From the NCBI GenBank assembly GCA_016800925.1, contig JABCPU010000357.1, positions 1 through 64,000 of the forward strand: a stretch of 64,000 nt of DNA, in the 5' to 3' direction. Within the stretch, counting starts at the first letter, position 1. Each line of letters opens with the position of its first letter. Source of the DNA: Suillus spraguei (Eukaryota > Basidiomycota > Agaricomycetes > Boletales > Suillaceae). The translations under genes were made by a program, and so were the position numbers. Below the pieces are notes generated by a model that was not told the DNA's origin, made no database searches, and was given only the letters and a program-made list of their open reading frames with translations. Shown piece by piece: positions 47,092 through 59,509 of the stretch.

Positions 47092-47488
47092 CATCAGGAA
47101 ATCATGAGTTTACCTATTCCTTACTTATTTCAAACTTTTCCCACTTATTCCAAATGGATCTACTTATTTCTCTTAAATTACCACCTGGTCCCAACTGAAC
47201 TATCAGGATCTGTTAGCCATCATTATAAATGTGTGCTATAAAATTATTGGACTCTTAATTTGCAAAATAGTACCTCAAGAGAATATTTGAGAAATAAAAT
47301 CATCAGCATTAATGTGTCACTCGAGCTTCATACTAGTCACTAATTGTTGGTCTTATGCAATGAAACTTGTCTCTCAGGCCCAACAAACATATTGGAATAC
47401 TCAATTTTGAAGCAGTTGTCAAATTTCAGAAAAAAAGTAGGTCCATTTGAAATAAGTAAGGAATAAGTAAACTCATGATTTCCTGATG
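47092..47488. mobile_element. MITE of 397 bp, Tc1/mariner-like ends
   Basis: The two ends are inverted copies over about 45 bp, beginning CATCAGGAAATCATGAG and continuing TTTAC(C/T)TATTCCTTACTTATTTCAAA. Each end is bordered by TA (47090-47091 and 47489-47490), as expected for a TA target duplication. The interior is AT-rich and codes for nothing I can see. The left end carries an extra internal copy of an ACTTATT-CCAAA-type word. Confidence 0.75.
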
Positions 47489-47831
47489 TATCATCATTCC
47501 GTGCCTGGTTATAGTCCACTCTCTCATTTCATAGCAAATATTGTACTCGATGCGGCTCTTGCGCACGTTACGGTGTTGGTCATATTCTCGTGCAGATTTT
47601 GAGAGTTCCCTTTACCAATCGTTGCGGTGGCGACTCGGAGCGGTGACTCAATCCCCGACTCACTAGTACTATTCCTTAATTAATTCCTTTCGTCGCTAAA
47701 GTCTCCCGACCTCCATCTAGTACCCAATCTTCAGTGACAATATTAAGATCATTTGGAGGCTTGATGTGTGGTTCTGGACCCCCTCGACTCGTGTCTTGCA
47801 ACTTTTTCCAGGAGTACAGTGGTAAGTATGC

Positions 47832-47842
47832 GTTTGCGGCTG
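47832..47842 (+). repeat. 11-bp direct repeat at left edge of LTR element
   Basis: GTTTGCGGCTG directly precedes the left LTR and recurs directly after the right LTR at 59510-59520. Confidence 0.8.
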
Positions 47843-48073
47843 TGGAAACTACCCAAGGGGTAGAAACACTCGGGACGGAAATAACGAGTAGAAGCATATG
47901 CAATTCGGATCAGGGTAAGAGACGATAACTACTACAATCGTATGAGCCCTGTATTAAATAGGAGCTGTAGGAATCCTGTAAACAGCAGCAAATATCATAA
48001 GGTGTCCAATCAATGAGTCCGATGGATAAGCAGTATGCCTGTCAGTGCGCTTCGTTAGTAAGCCACGCTTACA
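47843..48073 (-). repeat. LTR, left copy (3' LTR of the element)
   Basis: 231 bp, differing from the right LTR at only four positions. Three of the four are CpG in the right copy and TpG or CpA here. Confidence 0.92.
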
Positions 48074-49988
48074 CCCTCCCAACCTACGAGGCTTCCTTTT
48101 GCTGTTCCCAAGCGTCAAGTGCTTCACAGTCCTCAAGATCACGTCTTGGCAGCCACTCATCCTCGTCTGCTCTGAATCCAAGCCACCGCACCAGGTATCT
48201 CTTTCCGCGCCCTATCTTCTTCTCATCTACAATCTTCTCTATGAAGGTCTCAACTTGACCGTCTTCTGTCACCACTGGTCCTGGACGCAGGTTTTCATGG
48301 GAGGGGAAGAGTTCCACGTCATTGGCATGGAAGGGTCACAGTTGCGAAGAGTGAAACATCGGGAATATATTGGGGGAGTTGGGCAGGTCTAGTGTGTACG
48401 TTGAGGTCTCTGGGTGTGCCTCGAGCACGGTATAAGGTCCGTCGAATCTGGGCATAAACTTAGCGATGCGCTTATCACCTTTCTGCATATAGTCACGACG
48501 ACGGTGTCGTGTGGATAGCATGACCTTGTCTCCGATGGCCAGTGTTAACTCAGCCGAGCGATGTTTGTTAACTTGCGTCGCTTGCAAAGCCTTGGCAGCC
48601 AGTAGGCTGTCTTGTGCTTCCATAACGTCGTACTGGAGCTGCGTCAAGAGTAGACGAGCGCGTTGATCTTCAGTAGTCTCGTCTGTTGATGGTCATTGCA
48701 GGGGTGGTATGATGCGTGGCGAGCGTCCAATGTGGAGTTGAAATGGGGAGGTGTTCGTGCTTGCGTTGAGGGTGTTCATGATCTGGAATTGGACACGTGG
48801 CAGAGTGCGCACCCAACCTTTCTGATTCCGTTCCACATGGAATCGGATGCATTGGTTGACGGTTTTGTTGGTCCGTTCGCTTGCACCGTCGGTTTGGGGG
48901 TGATAGGACGAAGAAAGCTTTAACTTAATGCCTGTTAGTTTATGTAGCGACTTCCAAAATCGAGAGAGAAAGAGCTTATCGCGGTCAGATACAATGTCGA
49001 GCAGCAGTCCATTCTCGCAATACCAGTTGTCAAAGAACAGGACCGCGAACTGTTCAGCAGAGATGTTGTCTCAACAAGGCACGATCCGTAAGTCTGCATT
49101 CAGGCGATCCATTATGGTGATAATTGTGTTGAAACCTTCATCTTCGGGCAACGGTCCAATGAAGTCGATTGCAACGGAGTCCCTCACGCATCAGGGATTG
49201 GAAGTGGGTGCAAAGGTCCGGCTATGGATGTGGTAGATGCCTTGTTGCGCATACATTGAACGCAACCCGGAATGTAGGACTCAAGGAGGTCGCCTCTCAT
49301 ATTGGGCCAATAGTAAGCTGATCGTAAGGTGGCGTATGTCTTGTCTCCGCCAAAGTGGCCTGAAGCATCGTGTGCTAAGTGAAACAGCTTTTCGTGCAGA
49401 GGATTGACGCGAGGAACGACGAGACGGTTAGCGACAAAAAGAAGTCCCTCACGCTCTTCTAAGCCAGGCAAGGACCCCACAAGAGCTTTAAGCTTCCTGC
49501 AGAACGGGTCGTCGACATATCCAGCGGTGACATCCTTGGTGAAGGACTTGTCGAGGTTGATCTGGAATGACGAGGTTACAACGGCAGCTGCAGTTTGCTT
49601 GCTGTGCAAGACATCGTCGTCGAGGTGTAGTCTAGATAATGCGTCAGCACCTGTATTCTCCTCACCCTTCAAATAAGAGATGGTGATATCGAAATGTGCC
49701 AAGTATTCAGCCCAGCGGGCTTGTCGACGAGAGAGGCCCTTTTGTGTGACGAAGTTTTCAAGTGTCCGATGATCTGTATAGACTTTAATAGGCCCCCCAA
49801 GTAGCTCGACGCGCCACTTCTTGAGGCCTCTGATGATGGCGAGTAACTCTTTTTCATGCACTGGGTAGTTAAGTTCAGCTTCCCGCAGTTGAGCCGAATC
49901 AAATGCCACCGGTCTAGCAGTCTCCCATGTTTCTCCCCAGGATAAGACAGCACCCATTCGGTAATCCAATGCATCGCAGGTGAGAAAT

Positions 49989-50000
49989 ATCTTGTTGTTC
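49989..50000 (+). repeat. LINE target-site duplication, left copy
   Basis: ATCTTGTTGTTC, repeated at 56332-56343 just after the poly(A) tract. The shared A leaves the exact boundary open by one base. Confidence 0.85.
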
Positions 50001-50177
50001 ATCGCTTCTTGGACCTGAACCAGGTGGCACCCCGACTAGGACCCCGGAAACCAACCGCCAACAACGCGCTCAACAGCGCTAAGGACGCCCAGAGGCGCCC
50101 CAGCGGTCACCAGGACACCAGACAAACCGCCAAAACCCTAGACCAAGAACCAAGAACGAAGCAACAAAGCAAACAAA

Positions 50178-52049
50178 ATGCCAACAATCAACTCAACGAG
50201 CCCGGTCACCACGACAACCACAGGTAGGGCCAACCGACGGACAGCAGCTGATAAACCTTTGCTTTCAACCAGTAGACCCATACAAGACCACATATCGGGC
50301 ACAGGAACGAAGACAGATGTTGTCAACCTGAACACAGCACGAAAAATCTTGTCCATGCACGGTCTCGTAATGCCAACAGCCGGTAGCATGTTGCAATCAA
50401 TCTCGGTAGCTTTATTCGAATTTAGTATCACAGCAAATCTAGGCGCCACACATACTGACATACTATGAGCAATTGCACTAATAATACAGGAAGTCGATAC
50501 GGAAATAAACACGGAAAACATCATAGAAAAAGTCAAAGCCCTAATAGGTGGACCGATTGCGACCCTAGACGAGAAAGTCGAGACATTAACAGAAACAATA
50601 GACGCGCAAAAGAAAACAATAGAGTCGATGACGGAGGTACGCACCAACTTGAAATCATCAGCGGAAGATTTGGGAAAGATAGCTGGAAACATGAAGAGCA
50701 CAACGCCACAAAGAACGAGTGATGAACGGTCTGACGGACCACGAACGTTTGCAGACGCAGCCAAAACTAACATCCCTGCCCCACTAACGAAGGTACTAGC
50801 GAGAAGCGAGACACAGGCAAGGCAGATCCTAGTCGACAGACGATCACAGCTCTTCGCCAACTCTCTGAAAGACCTAACGGAGGCGCAACTAGTAGCAAAG
50901 GCCACCTTAGCAGTGGAGCAAATGTCAAAGGAGAAAGTCGTACTTCCAACATCAATCAACTTCATCTCAGCACGCCATCTCCCTCATGGAGGAGTCCTTT
51001 ACGAGCTCAACTCACCCGAGGCAGCAGAGTGGTTCAACGTGGCAGCAAACCAAGGATACTTCCTGGAACACTTCGGAGCGGAAATAGTGATCAAGGAGCG
51101 AACGCACAACGTTATAGTGGAAAATGTACCAGTAACCTTTGTACCCAACAACCCAGCAGCACTAGCGGACGTCGAGAAGAAGGCGGGCTTGAAACCAAAA
51201 ACGATTAGCAAGGCGCGATACATCAAACCGGAAGCAAGGCGCAAACCAGGACAACGAACAGCCCACATAATAGTGACCTTTAACTCCAAGGAGGGAGCAA
51301 ATCAAGCCATCAAGTTCGGCCTGACAATCGAAGGTAAGAAAGTATATGGAAGAAAGCTAATACCAGAACCGACCAGATGCCTCAAATGCCACTCGTTCGA
51401 AAACACTCACATGGCCGCAGAATGCCCACAGGAACAGGAGACGTGCGGTACATGCGGGGAACACCACCGAACAGCCGCGTGCCAAGTCACAGACCAAAAC
51501 GAGTTCTTCTGCAGGAACTGCAAAGTGAAGGGCCATGCGGCCTGGAGTCGACAATGCCCGACGTTCACGAAGAAGTGGGATGGACACAAGAACCGCAATG
51601 AAGACGCTAAGTACCGATTTTTCCTCACAGAAGACCCTCTTACCTGGGAACCACTAACGAGTCAAAATTTTGAAGAGAACAATGAGACAGCCCCAATATG
51701 GCAGCAAGCGACGGAGGATCATCAACCACAACGATACCCACCACCAAGAAACAGAGCGGAACATGGACGGCCCACCAACAACAACAACAACAACAACCAA
51801 GAACGCGAGGAACGGAACCTCAACAACAGGAACGCCAACCGAATCCCATTGGGAGGTCAATCCCGAATCCCAGAAGCATGGCAGATGACAAGACCTCAAG
51901 CAGACTACCGAACACAATGGAAACTACCCACCCAAGAAGAGACCGAAATGCAATCAACACCTCCAAGATGGTCTAGCTCCCCTTACGGCTCCCTCCACGA
52001 ACCCTACAGCCCACAAAGAGGGTGGGACCAGGACCATGCCGGAAACTAG
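50178..52049 (+). pseudogene. LINE ORF1 with one in-frame TGA
   Basis: Starts MPTINSTSPVTTTTTGRANR. The frame is stopped once, at 50466-50468 (TDIL*AIALIIQEVD), and continues in the same frame through a coiled-coil stretch (IATLDEKVETLTETIDAQKK). The zinc knuckles are CLKCHSFENTHMAAEC, CGTCGEHHRTAAC and CRNCKVKGHAAWSRQC, followed by an Asn/Gln/Arg-rich tail to 52049. A CGA-to-TGA change would explain the stop. Confidence 0.85.
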
Positions 52050-55000
52050 TGATGGATGACGCCGACAACACACACCAAGAACGCGAAGACTTGAAAATCT
52101 GGCAGCAAAACCTTCGGAAATCCAACAACGCATGGGAGCACATGCTGAAAAACTTAAACCCACACGTATACGATATAGCGTGCATCCAAGAACCATATCT
52201 CAACCCCGTGAATCTTGCTAACGCCTCCAATCTAAGACAGTTCTGGGACGTAATCTACCCAACGGACCACCACGCAAACCCAGGACGATCACAGACGATA
52301 ATCCTAGTCAACAAGAGACTATCGAAAAACAATTGGCACATTATACCACTCAAGTCAGCGAATGCTATGGCGATAGAGCTAATGGGGGCTTTCGGCAAGG
52401 TGCATATCTACAACATATATAACCCCTGCGATAGCGATAGCACACTCCACTTCATGGAGAGGCACATGGTGTCTGAACGAAACTCCCAGAGACATTGCAC
52501 GCAGCAGCGAATCGCTCAAGGCGACAACACTGTATATAATGAACATATAATCTGGCTAGGCGATTTCAATCGCCACCACCCAATGTGGGAAATGCAACAT
52601 AATGTACATCTCTTCACCGCGGCGAACTTAGACGCCGCGGGAGTACTGATAAACCTTCTATCACTATATAACTTAGTCCAGGTCCTCCCCCCAAACATAG
52701 CCACTCTAGAGGCATCAAACACCAAAAACTTAACACGCCCAGACAATGTATTTTGTTCAGCAGATCTTGAGCACTCGTTCACGCAGTGCAGTGTAGAGTA
52801 CCAGCTACGCCCAGTAGTAACTGACCATTTCCCCATAATTAGTACCATCAACCTCCAACCAGAACGAATTGAAACCAGCCCCAAGCGCAACTTCAGAGAC
52901 ACGGACTGGGAAGAGTTCCGGGAGGTCCTTGAAACTAAACTAGACGACATCCCACAGGCAACGGAAATCAAGACACGAGAACAGTTCGACGAGGCGTTCA
53001 AGGCACTCACAACAAGCATAGCCGAAACAGTAGAGAAGTGCGTACCGAAGACCAAACCATCCCCGTACGCGAAGAGATGGTGGTCGAAGGAACTGGACAC
53101 CGAACGAAAAGCAACACACAAACTAGGAAGGATATCAAGAAAGAAATCAGCGAGACGAAACGACCCAGTGCACGAGGAATATAGAATCGCATGAAACCGA
53201 TTCTCAGAAAGTATCAAGCGAGCGAAGACAAACCATTGGACAGAATGGTTAGAGGAACTGACATTCACAGGAGTATGGACCTTTCATAGATACGTAGCAG
53301 GCGACCCTTCCGACCAGATACACACAAGGATCAAAACCCTCCAAGACCCGAGGGCAAACAATCAGGACAACACGATGCAAGATAACACCCGAAAGAGCGA
53401 GCTACTTTACGAGGTATTCTTCAGAACGCCGCCAGACGATGACCAAGTGAACCCGGACTTCGACTACGACCCTCCAATATGTGAATTCAGACCAATCACG
53501 AACCAGCAAGTACACAGAGCAATCGCGAAACTATCACCGTTCAAAGCCCCAGGACCCAATGGGATAAGCAACGTAGTATTCATGAAATGCGCTGACCTTC
53601 TTGTACCATTCATGGCACCAATATACAGAGCTACGTTCACCCTCGAAGTGTACCCGAACGAATGGAAATGTTCCTCAACGATCATACTCAGGAAGCCAGG
53701 AAGGCCAGACTACAGTGTCCCGAAGGCATATAGACTGATAACGCTATTAGACACGATGGCTAAGATCCTCTCATCATGTGTTGCCGACGATCTAACATAT
53801 ATTGCAGAAGAACACCATCTATTACCCCCAACCCACTTCGGCGGTCGACCGGGACGATCAACGGTAGACTCCCTCCACCTGCTAACTAAGTTCATAACAG
53901 ATTCCTGGGCATCGAAAACAAACAACCACGTTTCCCTACTCTTCCTTGACGTAAAGGCGGCCTTCCCGAGCGTGGTAGCAAGCAAGCTACTACACAACCT
54001 CAGAAAAGCAAGAATACCAAAGGAATATGTAGATTGGTACAAACGAAGACTGGACAACAGAACGACGCATCTCTTTTTCGACGACTACCAGTCAAACTTG
54101 TTCAATGTGTCAGATGGACTAGACCAGGGATGTCCGCTATCCCCAATGGGCTTCATCTTCTACAACGCACCAGTCCTGCGAGTCGCAGACCCGAGACCCA
54201 GCAAAGGAGAACTGAGTCTAGGATTCATCGACGATGTAGCGCTAATAGCAAGAGGGCGCTCATACGAGGAATCAAACGCAAAGGTCAAAAACATGATGGA
54301 AAAGCAAGGAGGTGCACTTGACTGGAGCGAGGAATACAACGCTGAGTTTGAGCTAGACAAAACCGCACTAATTTGTCTTTCCAGGATACGAGTTTGAAGC
54401 ACCGAAAACCCCAACAAGACAGTCCCTACGCCACGAGTACCCATCACCATCTGCGATCACACAATCCAACCTTCGAAGTCGCACAAATTTCTAGGAATCA
54501 TCATCGACGAAAATCTAAACTTCAAGGAGCAGGCGGCCCATGCACTGGCCAAAGGAATGAAGTACGCGCTAGCATGTAGCCGGATGATACGTCCGATGAA
54601 GGGAATACACGGGAAACTGATGAAAAAACTGTATGAGGGAGTAATCGTCCCAAAGATGTTGTACGCCGCAGATGTGTGGTGCGCAGGTCTAGTAGAAAAG
54701 GGGAGGGGGAAAAGGGGGAAAGGGCGAGGAGCAAGAGGCTTCGCCTCGCAGATGGCGCGAGTGCAGAGAATGGCAACCATATCAATTGCGGGAGGACTAA
54801 GATCAAGTCCCACAGACATGCTAGACGCGCACGCTAATGTACTACCTTTTCAGCAGACTCTTCGAAAAGCGTGCTACAGAGCCACGCTCAGAATGGCGAC
54901 ACTCCCACAGAAACATCCACTAGCCAAGGGAATCAAGAACGCATACGATTACGGCAAAGAGAGAGATTTTAAGGGGAAAAAACGCTATCCATCCCCACTG

Positions 55001-56119
55001 CATAAGCTGATGTACGAATTCAGGATCAACCCATCGACGGTGGAAAAGATAGACCCAGTCAGACACTACCCCAAGTGGGAGCCGGATGTAGACATCCACA
55101 TAGCGGAGAAGGCCGAGACAGCAAAGATAGAAGACGGACTCGCCGATGAAAACCTAAGGGCGTACTCAGACGGGTCAATGGTGGATGGGGGAGTTGGAGG
55201 AGCAGCAGTGGTCATGAGAGGCAACGAAGTGATAGGAAGCAAGAGGTTTCACTTGGGGAGCGACCACGAGCATACGGTCTATGAAGCAGAGTTGGTGGGG
55301 ATGATATTAGCAGTACAACTGCTGAAGGAGACAGGAGGAAGAAGGGGCACCATATCCCTAGGTGTCGACAATCAGGCAGCGATAAGAGCAACCGAAGCTT
55401 TCCGCTCACAGCCAGGACACTACCTCATGGACCAATTCCACGATGATCTTAGAAGACTCATCCCTGAGCACGACGAAAGAAAACTCAAAGTCAGATGGAT
55501 GCCAGGCCATGTAGGGATACCAGGGAATGAAGAGGCAGACACTCACGCGAAACGCACCGCACGAGGCGAATCATCAGACGCACGAGCCCAGCCAAAGTCG
55601 CTCCTAACCGAGGAAGGAGAACTCAGAATCCTACCAAGGAGCAAAGCGGCACTAAGACAACACTTCTACGCAAAGATCAAAAAAGAGGCCACCACCATCA
55701 TGGAGAACTCACCGCGCTACACACTGCTCAAATCAGTCGACACGTCAGCACCATCAAAGAAGTTTGCAAAGAAGATAGAGAAGCTACCGAGACGTCACAG
55801 CTCACTGATGTTTCAACTCCGCACGGGACATATAGCGCTCAACAAACACCTCAAACGAATAGCGAAATCCCCAACGGCGCGTTGCCCAGCATGCGAAAAC
55901 CATGACGAAACGGTACACCACTTCATCCTAGTCTGCCCAGCATACGTGAACCAGAGAGAACAAATGAGGAAAGAAGTCAGAGCAAGACAATGCAAAATCG
56001 AGTACCTGCTGAATGAAAGCAAGGGAATGAGAGCAACGTTGACATACATCGCGCGCACGAGAAGATTGGAACAAACCTTCGGAGATGTAACCCCCCCAGC
56101 GGAAAAGGAGAAGGAATAG
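52022..56119 (+). pseudogene. LINE ORF2: endonuclease, RT, RNase H; two in-frame TGA
   Basis: ORF2 overlaps the end of ORF1. The endonuclease shows IWQQNLRKSNNAWEHML, ACIQEPYLNP, WLGDFNRHHPMWE and VTDHFPIIS. The RT has APGPNGISNVVFMKCADLL, LLFLDVKAAFPSV, DQGCPLSPMGF and the active site GFIDDVALIARG. The RNase H has LRAYSDGSMVDGGVGGAAV, EAELVGM, LGVDNQAAIRA and WMPGHVGIPGNEEADTHAKR. A final Cys/His cluster is CPACENHDETVHHFILVC. TGA codons at 53192-53194 and 54395-54397 break one continuous frame. The RT motif FIDD departs from the usual F/YADD. Confidence 0.88.
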
Positions 56120-56310
56120 AGGAAACGCGACAACAAGTCGCACAAATCATATCAAGAGCCTGAAGAAGGCCCTAACGTCCGCGCGCAAGCCAGGACCACT
56201 GTATAGCATAGACAACCAAAAAACGGACCAAAGCATATACGAATAGATTAGATGTACAGTAGGTAGTGTCCATCATAGGGCATAGCCCCAACGGACAATA
56301 AACAAGGATC

Positions 56311-56332
56311 AAAAAAAAAAAAAAAAAAAAAA
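56311..56332 (+). other. LINE poly(A) tail
   Basis: A run of 22 A directly before the right target-site duplication. It marks the 3' end of target-primed reverse transcription and the plus orientation of the LINE. Confidence 0.9.
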
Positions 56333-56343
56333 TCTTGTTGTTC
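56332..56343 (+). repeat. LINE target-site duplication, right copy
   Basis: ATCTTGTTGTTC, matching 49989-50000. Confidence 0.85.
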
Positions 56344-59278
56344 CCCGGGTTGTCGTGATCGATCGTCGTCAAGCATTGAGGGCTCGTAACAAGGTTTTTA
56401 ATTGCCTGAAAGGCGGCAGCATGTCCTTCGTTCCACAAAGGGAATTCCAGTTCGGCAGCCTTCGTCGTTAATGGGGTCAAGATTCGTGCATGATCCGCCA
56501 GAGCGGGGAGGTGGTTCGCTAAGTAACGCACTAAGCCGAGAAAGGCCCTTACATTGTTGGCCTTGCGAGGAGTAGGCCAGTCTAAAATGCGCGCTACTTT
56601 AGAGGCATCAGGCTCAATACCACGCTCGGAGATGTGGTGTCCCAGAAAATCGATCTCAAGGTTGAACAGAGACGTCTTCTTGAGAGAGCAGAACAGTGAC
56701 GCATTCCGCAAGGCGTCGAGGACCAGTCGCACATTCCGTTCATGTTCTTCCAGGGTCTGCGACCAGATAATGATGTCGTCAAGGTATACATGGCAGATTT
56801 TACCGATTAGGTGACGTAGTGCTGTTGACATGCGCCTTTGATGAGCGGCCGGTGCATTTCATACTCCCATTGGCATGACCGTCCATTCATAGAGGCCCCA
56901 AGGGGTGTGAACAGCGAGCAGTTTCATGTCATCTGGGTGTACCTTGGTTTGAAAGAAGGAGTTAGTCATATCTATTTTACCAAAAATCTTTCCTTTGGCG
57001 CAGTCGCGCAACATTTCATCGATCCGCAGTAGTGGGTGATTATCTGGAACAGTGTTTAAGTTCAACTGATAAAAATCGTTTACCCACCAAGGCAATGCTG
57101 TTGGATCCGCCTTCAGAATGATGAAGGCAGGTGAAGAGTGAGGACTGTCGGAGGGATGAAGACGGCCAGCGTCAACATGTTGGTCAAGCAGTGTCTTCCA
57201 GGCATCGCGATATTTCCTTGGGCAGTCATACCCTCGTTGCTGTATCAATTTGTTAGCATCCTTCAACCGTACGCGGAAGAGAACGTCGGAGGGTAATGAG
57301 TCATTGTGCGGTATATCTGCGGGAAAGCGATCTTCATATTCGACCTTGAGAGCGGCATCACGAAGTTTCAGTTGTTCTGCGGATGCAAGCGTCGTGATAC
57401 GTTGGCAAATGGCAGCAATAATGTCAATGCCATTAACTGGCTCGCAGGAGTTGTTGACGAGTTGCTTGTATTCCGGCAGGATATGTTTCAACTCTCGGAG
57501 AACCTCGTGACGATACTTGCTCATCTTCGGCAGGGATGGTACCACAGACTTCTTAAACTTAGGCGGCGGGGGCTGCGGGTTGAGTAATTCGTAGTCCTGG
57601 TCCTTCACGGTACACGTCCGTAGCTCATGATCTATAACGATTTTGTTGTGATGGAGGAAGGGTCCTCCCAATAAAAGTGGAGTACAGAGATTTGGAGCCA
57701 CAATAGCGCATACACTGCGTGAAGTAAAGCGAGAGTCAATGGAAATACATGCAAGTCTGACGTAGTCCGATAAAAGAAATGAGTCCTTTCCCTCTCCCAA
57801 AAGTGCGACGTTGAAGGGCATGGGAGTATGAAGCTTGCGTCGTTGAAGACCTAGTTGCGTAACGAGTTTCTCATCAATCAGAACTGCGGCCGAACCATCA
57901 TCAATTAGCGCTTTAACACGAGAGGAAGATGTAGGACCGTTGATAAGACAGTCCCAAAGAAGTAAAGGGGTTGTTAGCGGGGCAACGCACTCTTCAGAGT
58001 CTGTACCGTTTCCCAAGGCTGCAGAGGGCATGACCACCGCAACTGTGTTCGCTACTTCCACTGACGCAACCGTTTTCCCATCCTTCTTGCTCCTCTTTGC
58101 TGCGATGCTGGCTGCAGTGATGGGTTTGTAAGTCACGCCGTCTGGGAAACCGTTATCGCAAGTTGCGGTTGTATGCTTCTGGAATGGCTCTCGGCACTTG
58201 AAACATCCTCCATTTTCGCAGAGAAGAGAGCATTCTTCTTTGGTGAGGGGTGGTACGCGCATGAACGCACCTGTTTTCCCCATGGTAGTACAGCTAGCTT
58301 TGGAGTTGTACTGTGAGGAGGAAGTAAGCTTTTTATCGCCGACATTTTTCAGCCTCTCAGCCTTGAATGCAGCTTTGAGATTCGCGATACCACGGAGACG
58401 TTTTTCGTCGAGGAGTCGAATCTTTTCAGTCCAAGGGCGAAACTCCTTGATCTCCTTGACGTTCTCCGTCCTATATTCGGTATGCAAGTCGTCCTGCATG
58501 TGCGCCTCAAGATGATAGCGCAGATTAAGTTCTGTCAAGTGAGAGGTAGTACCGCGGAGGAGAGCATTTAAAGTCTGAACTTCAACCGCCCAGTCTGAGA
58601 ACACCTTGCTTCCCTGGCTCGAGGACAGAAGCTTCTGACGAGTGGTGTCCGCCCAGTCCCAAGGAAGCCAATACGCGCGAACTTTGGACATGTATTCGTT
58701 GAACTTGAGTTTGTCCATGCGGTCTTGGTCGTTGAGATACCATTCCTGTACGGAGGGTTCCTGCATGCCCCACGCTACCTTTCCTACTTGTTCTTCGGTG
58801 GGAATGTCCTTATGTTTGAAGTACTGACAGCAACCCATCTCCCAGGTGCGTAGTACTTCTGGAGTGATGTCCCCCGGCGTCAAGAAGGGTGGTTTGGTAG
58901 GTGCAGGTTGGTCCACATGTGCGGTTTTGGTCATAGTCATGTCTGGAGGAGTATATGTGGTGTAATGATAGGAGTCAGAGTCTGAGTCTGAGGTGTAACG
59001 ACATTTATGGGTGTTTACTTGTTCCGAATCTGTTGATTGGGACCGAGGTTCTTCGCTAAGGTCTAGTTCTGGTAGAGCCGACACAACAGGTTTGTTGTAG
59101 GGTGCGAGTTGTTGGCTGTGGCTACGCGTGACCAGAGGTTGAACAACGGACAGTAAGGAGCGAGAGTAAGACAGTTTGGATTACGGTATACTGAGACAGT
59201 TGGTTCGGTGTTTTACCTCCTGGTTCAGGAGATACAGTGACGATAGTCGATACGACTATCTAGTTCGTTAAAAAAAAG

Positions 59279-59509
59279 TGGAAACTATCCAAGGGGTAGA
59301 AACACTCGGGACGGAAATAACGAGTAGAAGCGTATGCAATTCGGATCAGGGTAAGAGACGATAACTACTACAATCGTATGAGCCCCGTATTAAATAGGAG
59401 CTGTAGGAATCCTGTAAACAGCAGCAAATATCATAAGGTGTCCAATCAACGAGTCCGATGGATAAGCAGTATGCCTGTCAGTGCGCTTCGTTAGTAAGCC
59501 ACGCTTACA
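59279..59509 (-). repeat. LTR, right copy (5' LTR of the element)
   Basis: 231 bp, 98.3 percent identical to the left copy by direct comparison (four differences). As the 5' LTR it should contain the promoter for the minus-strand transcript. Confidence 0.92.

Larger units (their letters stand above)
50001..56331 (+). mobile_element. Non-LTR retrotransposon (Tad1-like LINE) nested in gypsy
   Basis: The element has a 5' UTR, ORF1 with three zinc knuckles, ORF2 with AP-endonuclease, RT, RNase H and a C-terminal Cys/His cluster, and a 3' poly(A) of about 22. Twelve-base target duplications flank it. Removing it and one duplication restores the gypsy frame exactly (IDHDNPGNNK joined to IFLTCDALDY). 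The RNase H domain and ORF1 type suggest the Tad1 group of fungi; clade assignment needs a tree. Confidence 0.9.
48084..59084 (-). pseudogene. Chromovirus gag-pol, interrupted and frameshifted
   Basis: Gag begins MSALPELDLSEEPRSQSTDS at 59084, and the knuckle is CFKCREPFQKHTTATC (C-x2-C-x6-H-x4-C). Protease shows VKALIDDGSAAVLI. RT shows KIDMTNSFFQTKVHPDD and the active site YLDDIIIWS. RNase H has LTCDALDYRMGAVLSW and TDHRTLENFV. Integrase has the HHCC region HDASGHFGGDKT with CVQCMRNK, then SVAIDFIGPLP and the HPQTDGASERTNK block. The chromodomain is EKIVDEKKIGRGKRYLVRWL, ending at 48084. Lesions: TGA at 56859-56861 (MPMGV*NAPAAHQ); the LINE insertion; TGA plus a one-base loss near 49175-49184; and TGA in the integrase near 49072 and in the region near 48693. 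The copy cannot make a full polyprotein. Confidence 0.9.
47843..59509 (-). mobile_element. Ty3/gypsy chromovirus, split by a LINE
   Basis: Two 231-bp LTRs bound a single minus-strand gag-pol with gag, zinc knuckle, protease, RT, RNase H, integrase and a terminal chromodomain. Without the nested LINE (50001-56331 plus one target-site copy) it is about 5.3 kb, normal for a fungal chromovirus. In element orientation the LTR starts TG and ends CA, and a purine-rich GGTTGGGAGGG tract precedes the 3' LTR at about 48074. Confidence 0.92.

Noticed and set aside
47676..47903. Minus-strand open frame ending inside the left LTR
   Set aside because: It straddles the flank and the LTR and has no motif, so it is a chance frame.
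50178..50468. Small independent gene at the start of the LINE
   Set aside because: It is the first part of LINE ORF1, cut off by a single in-frame TGA.
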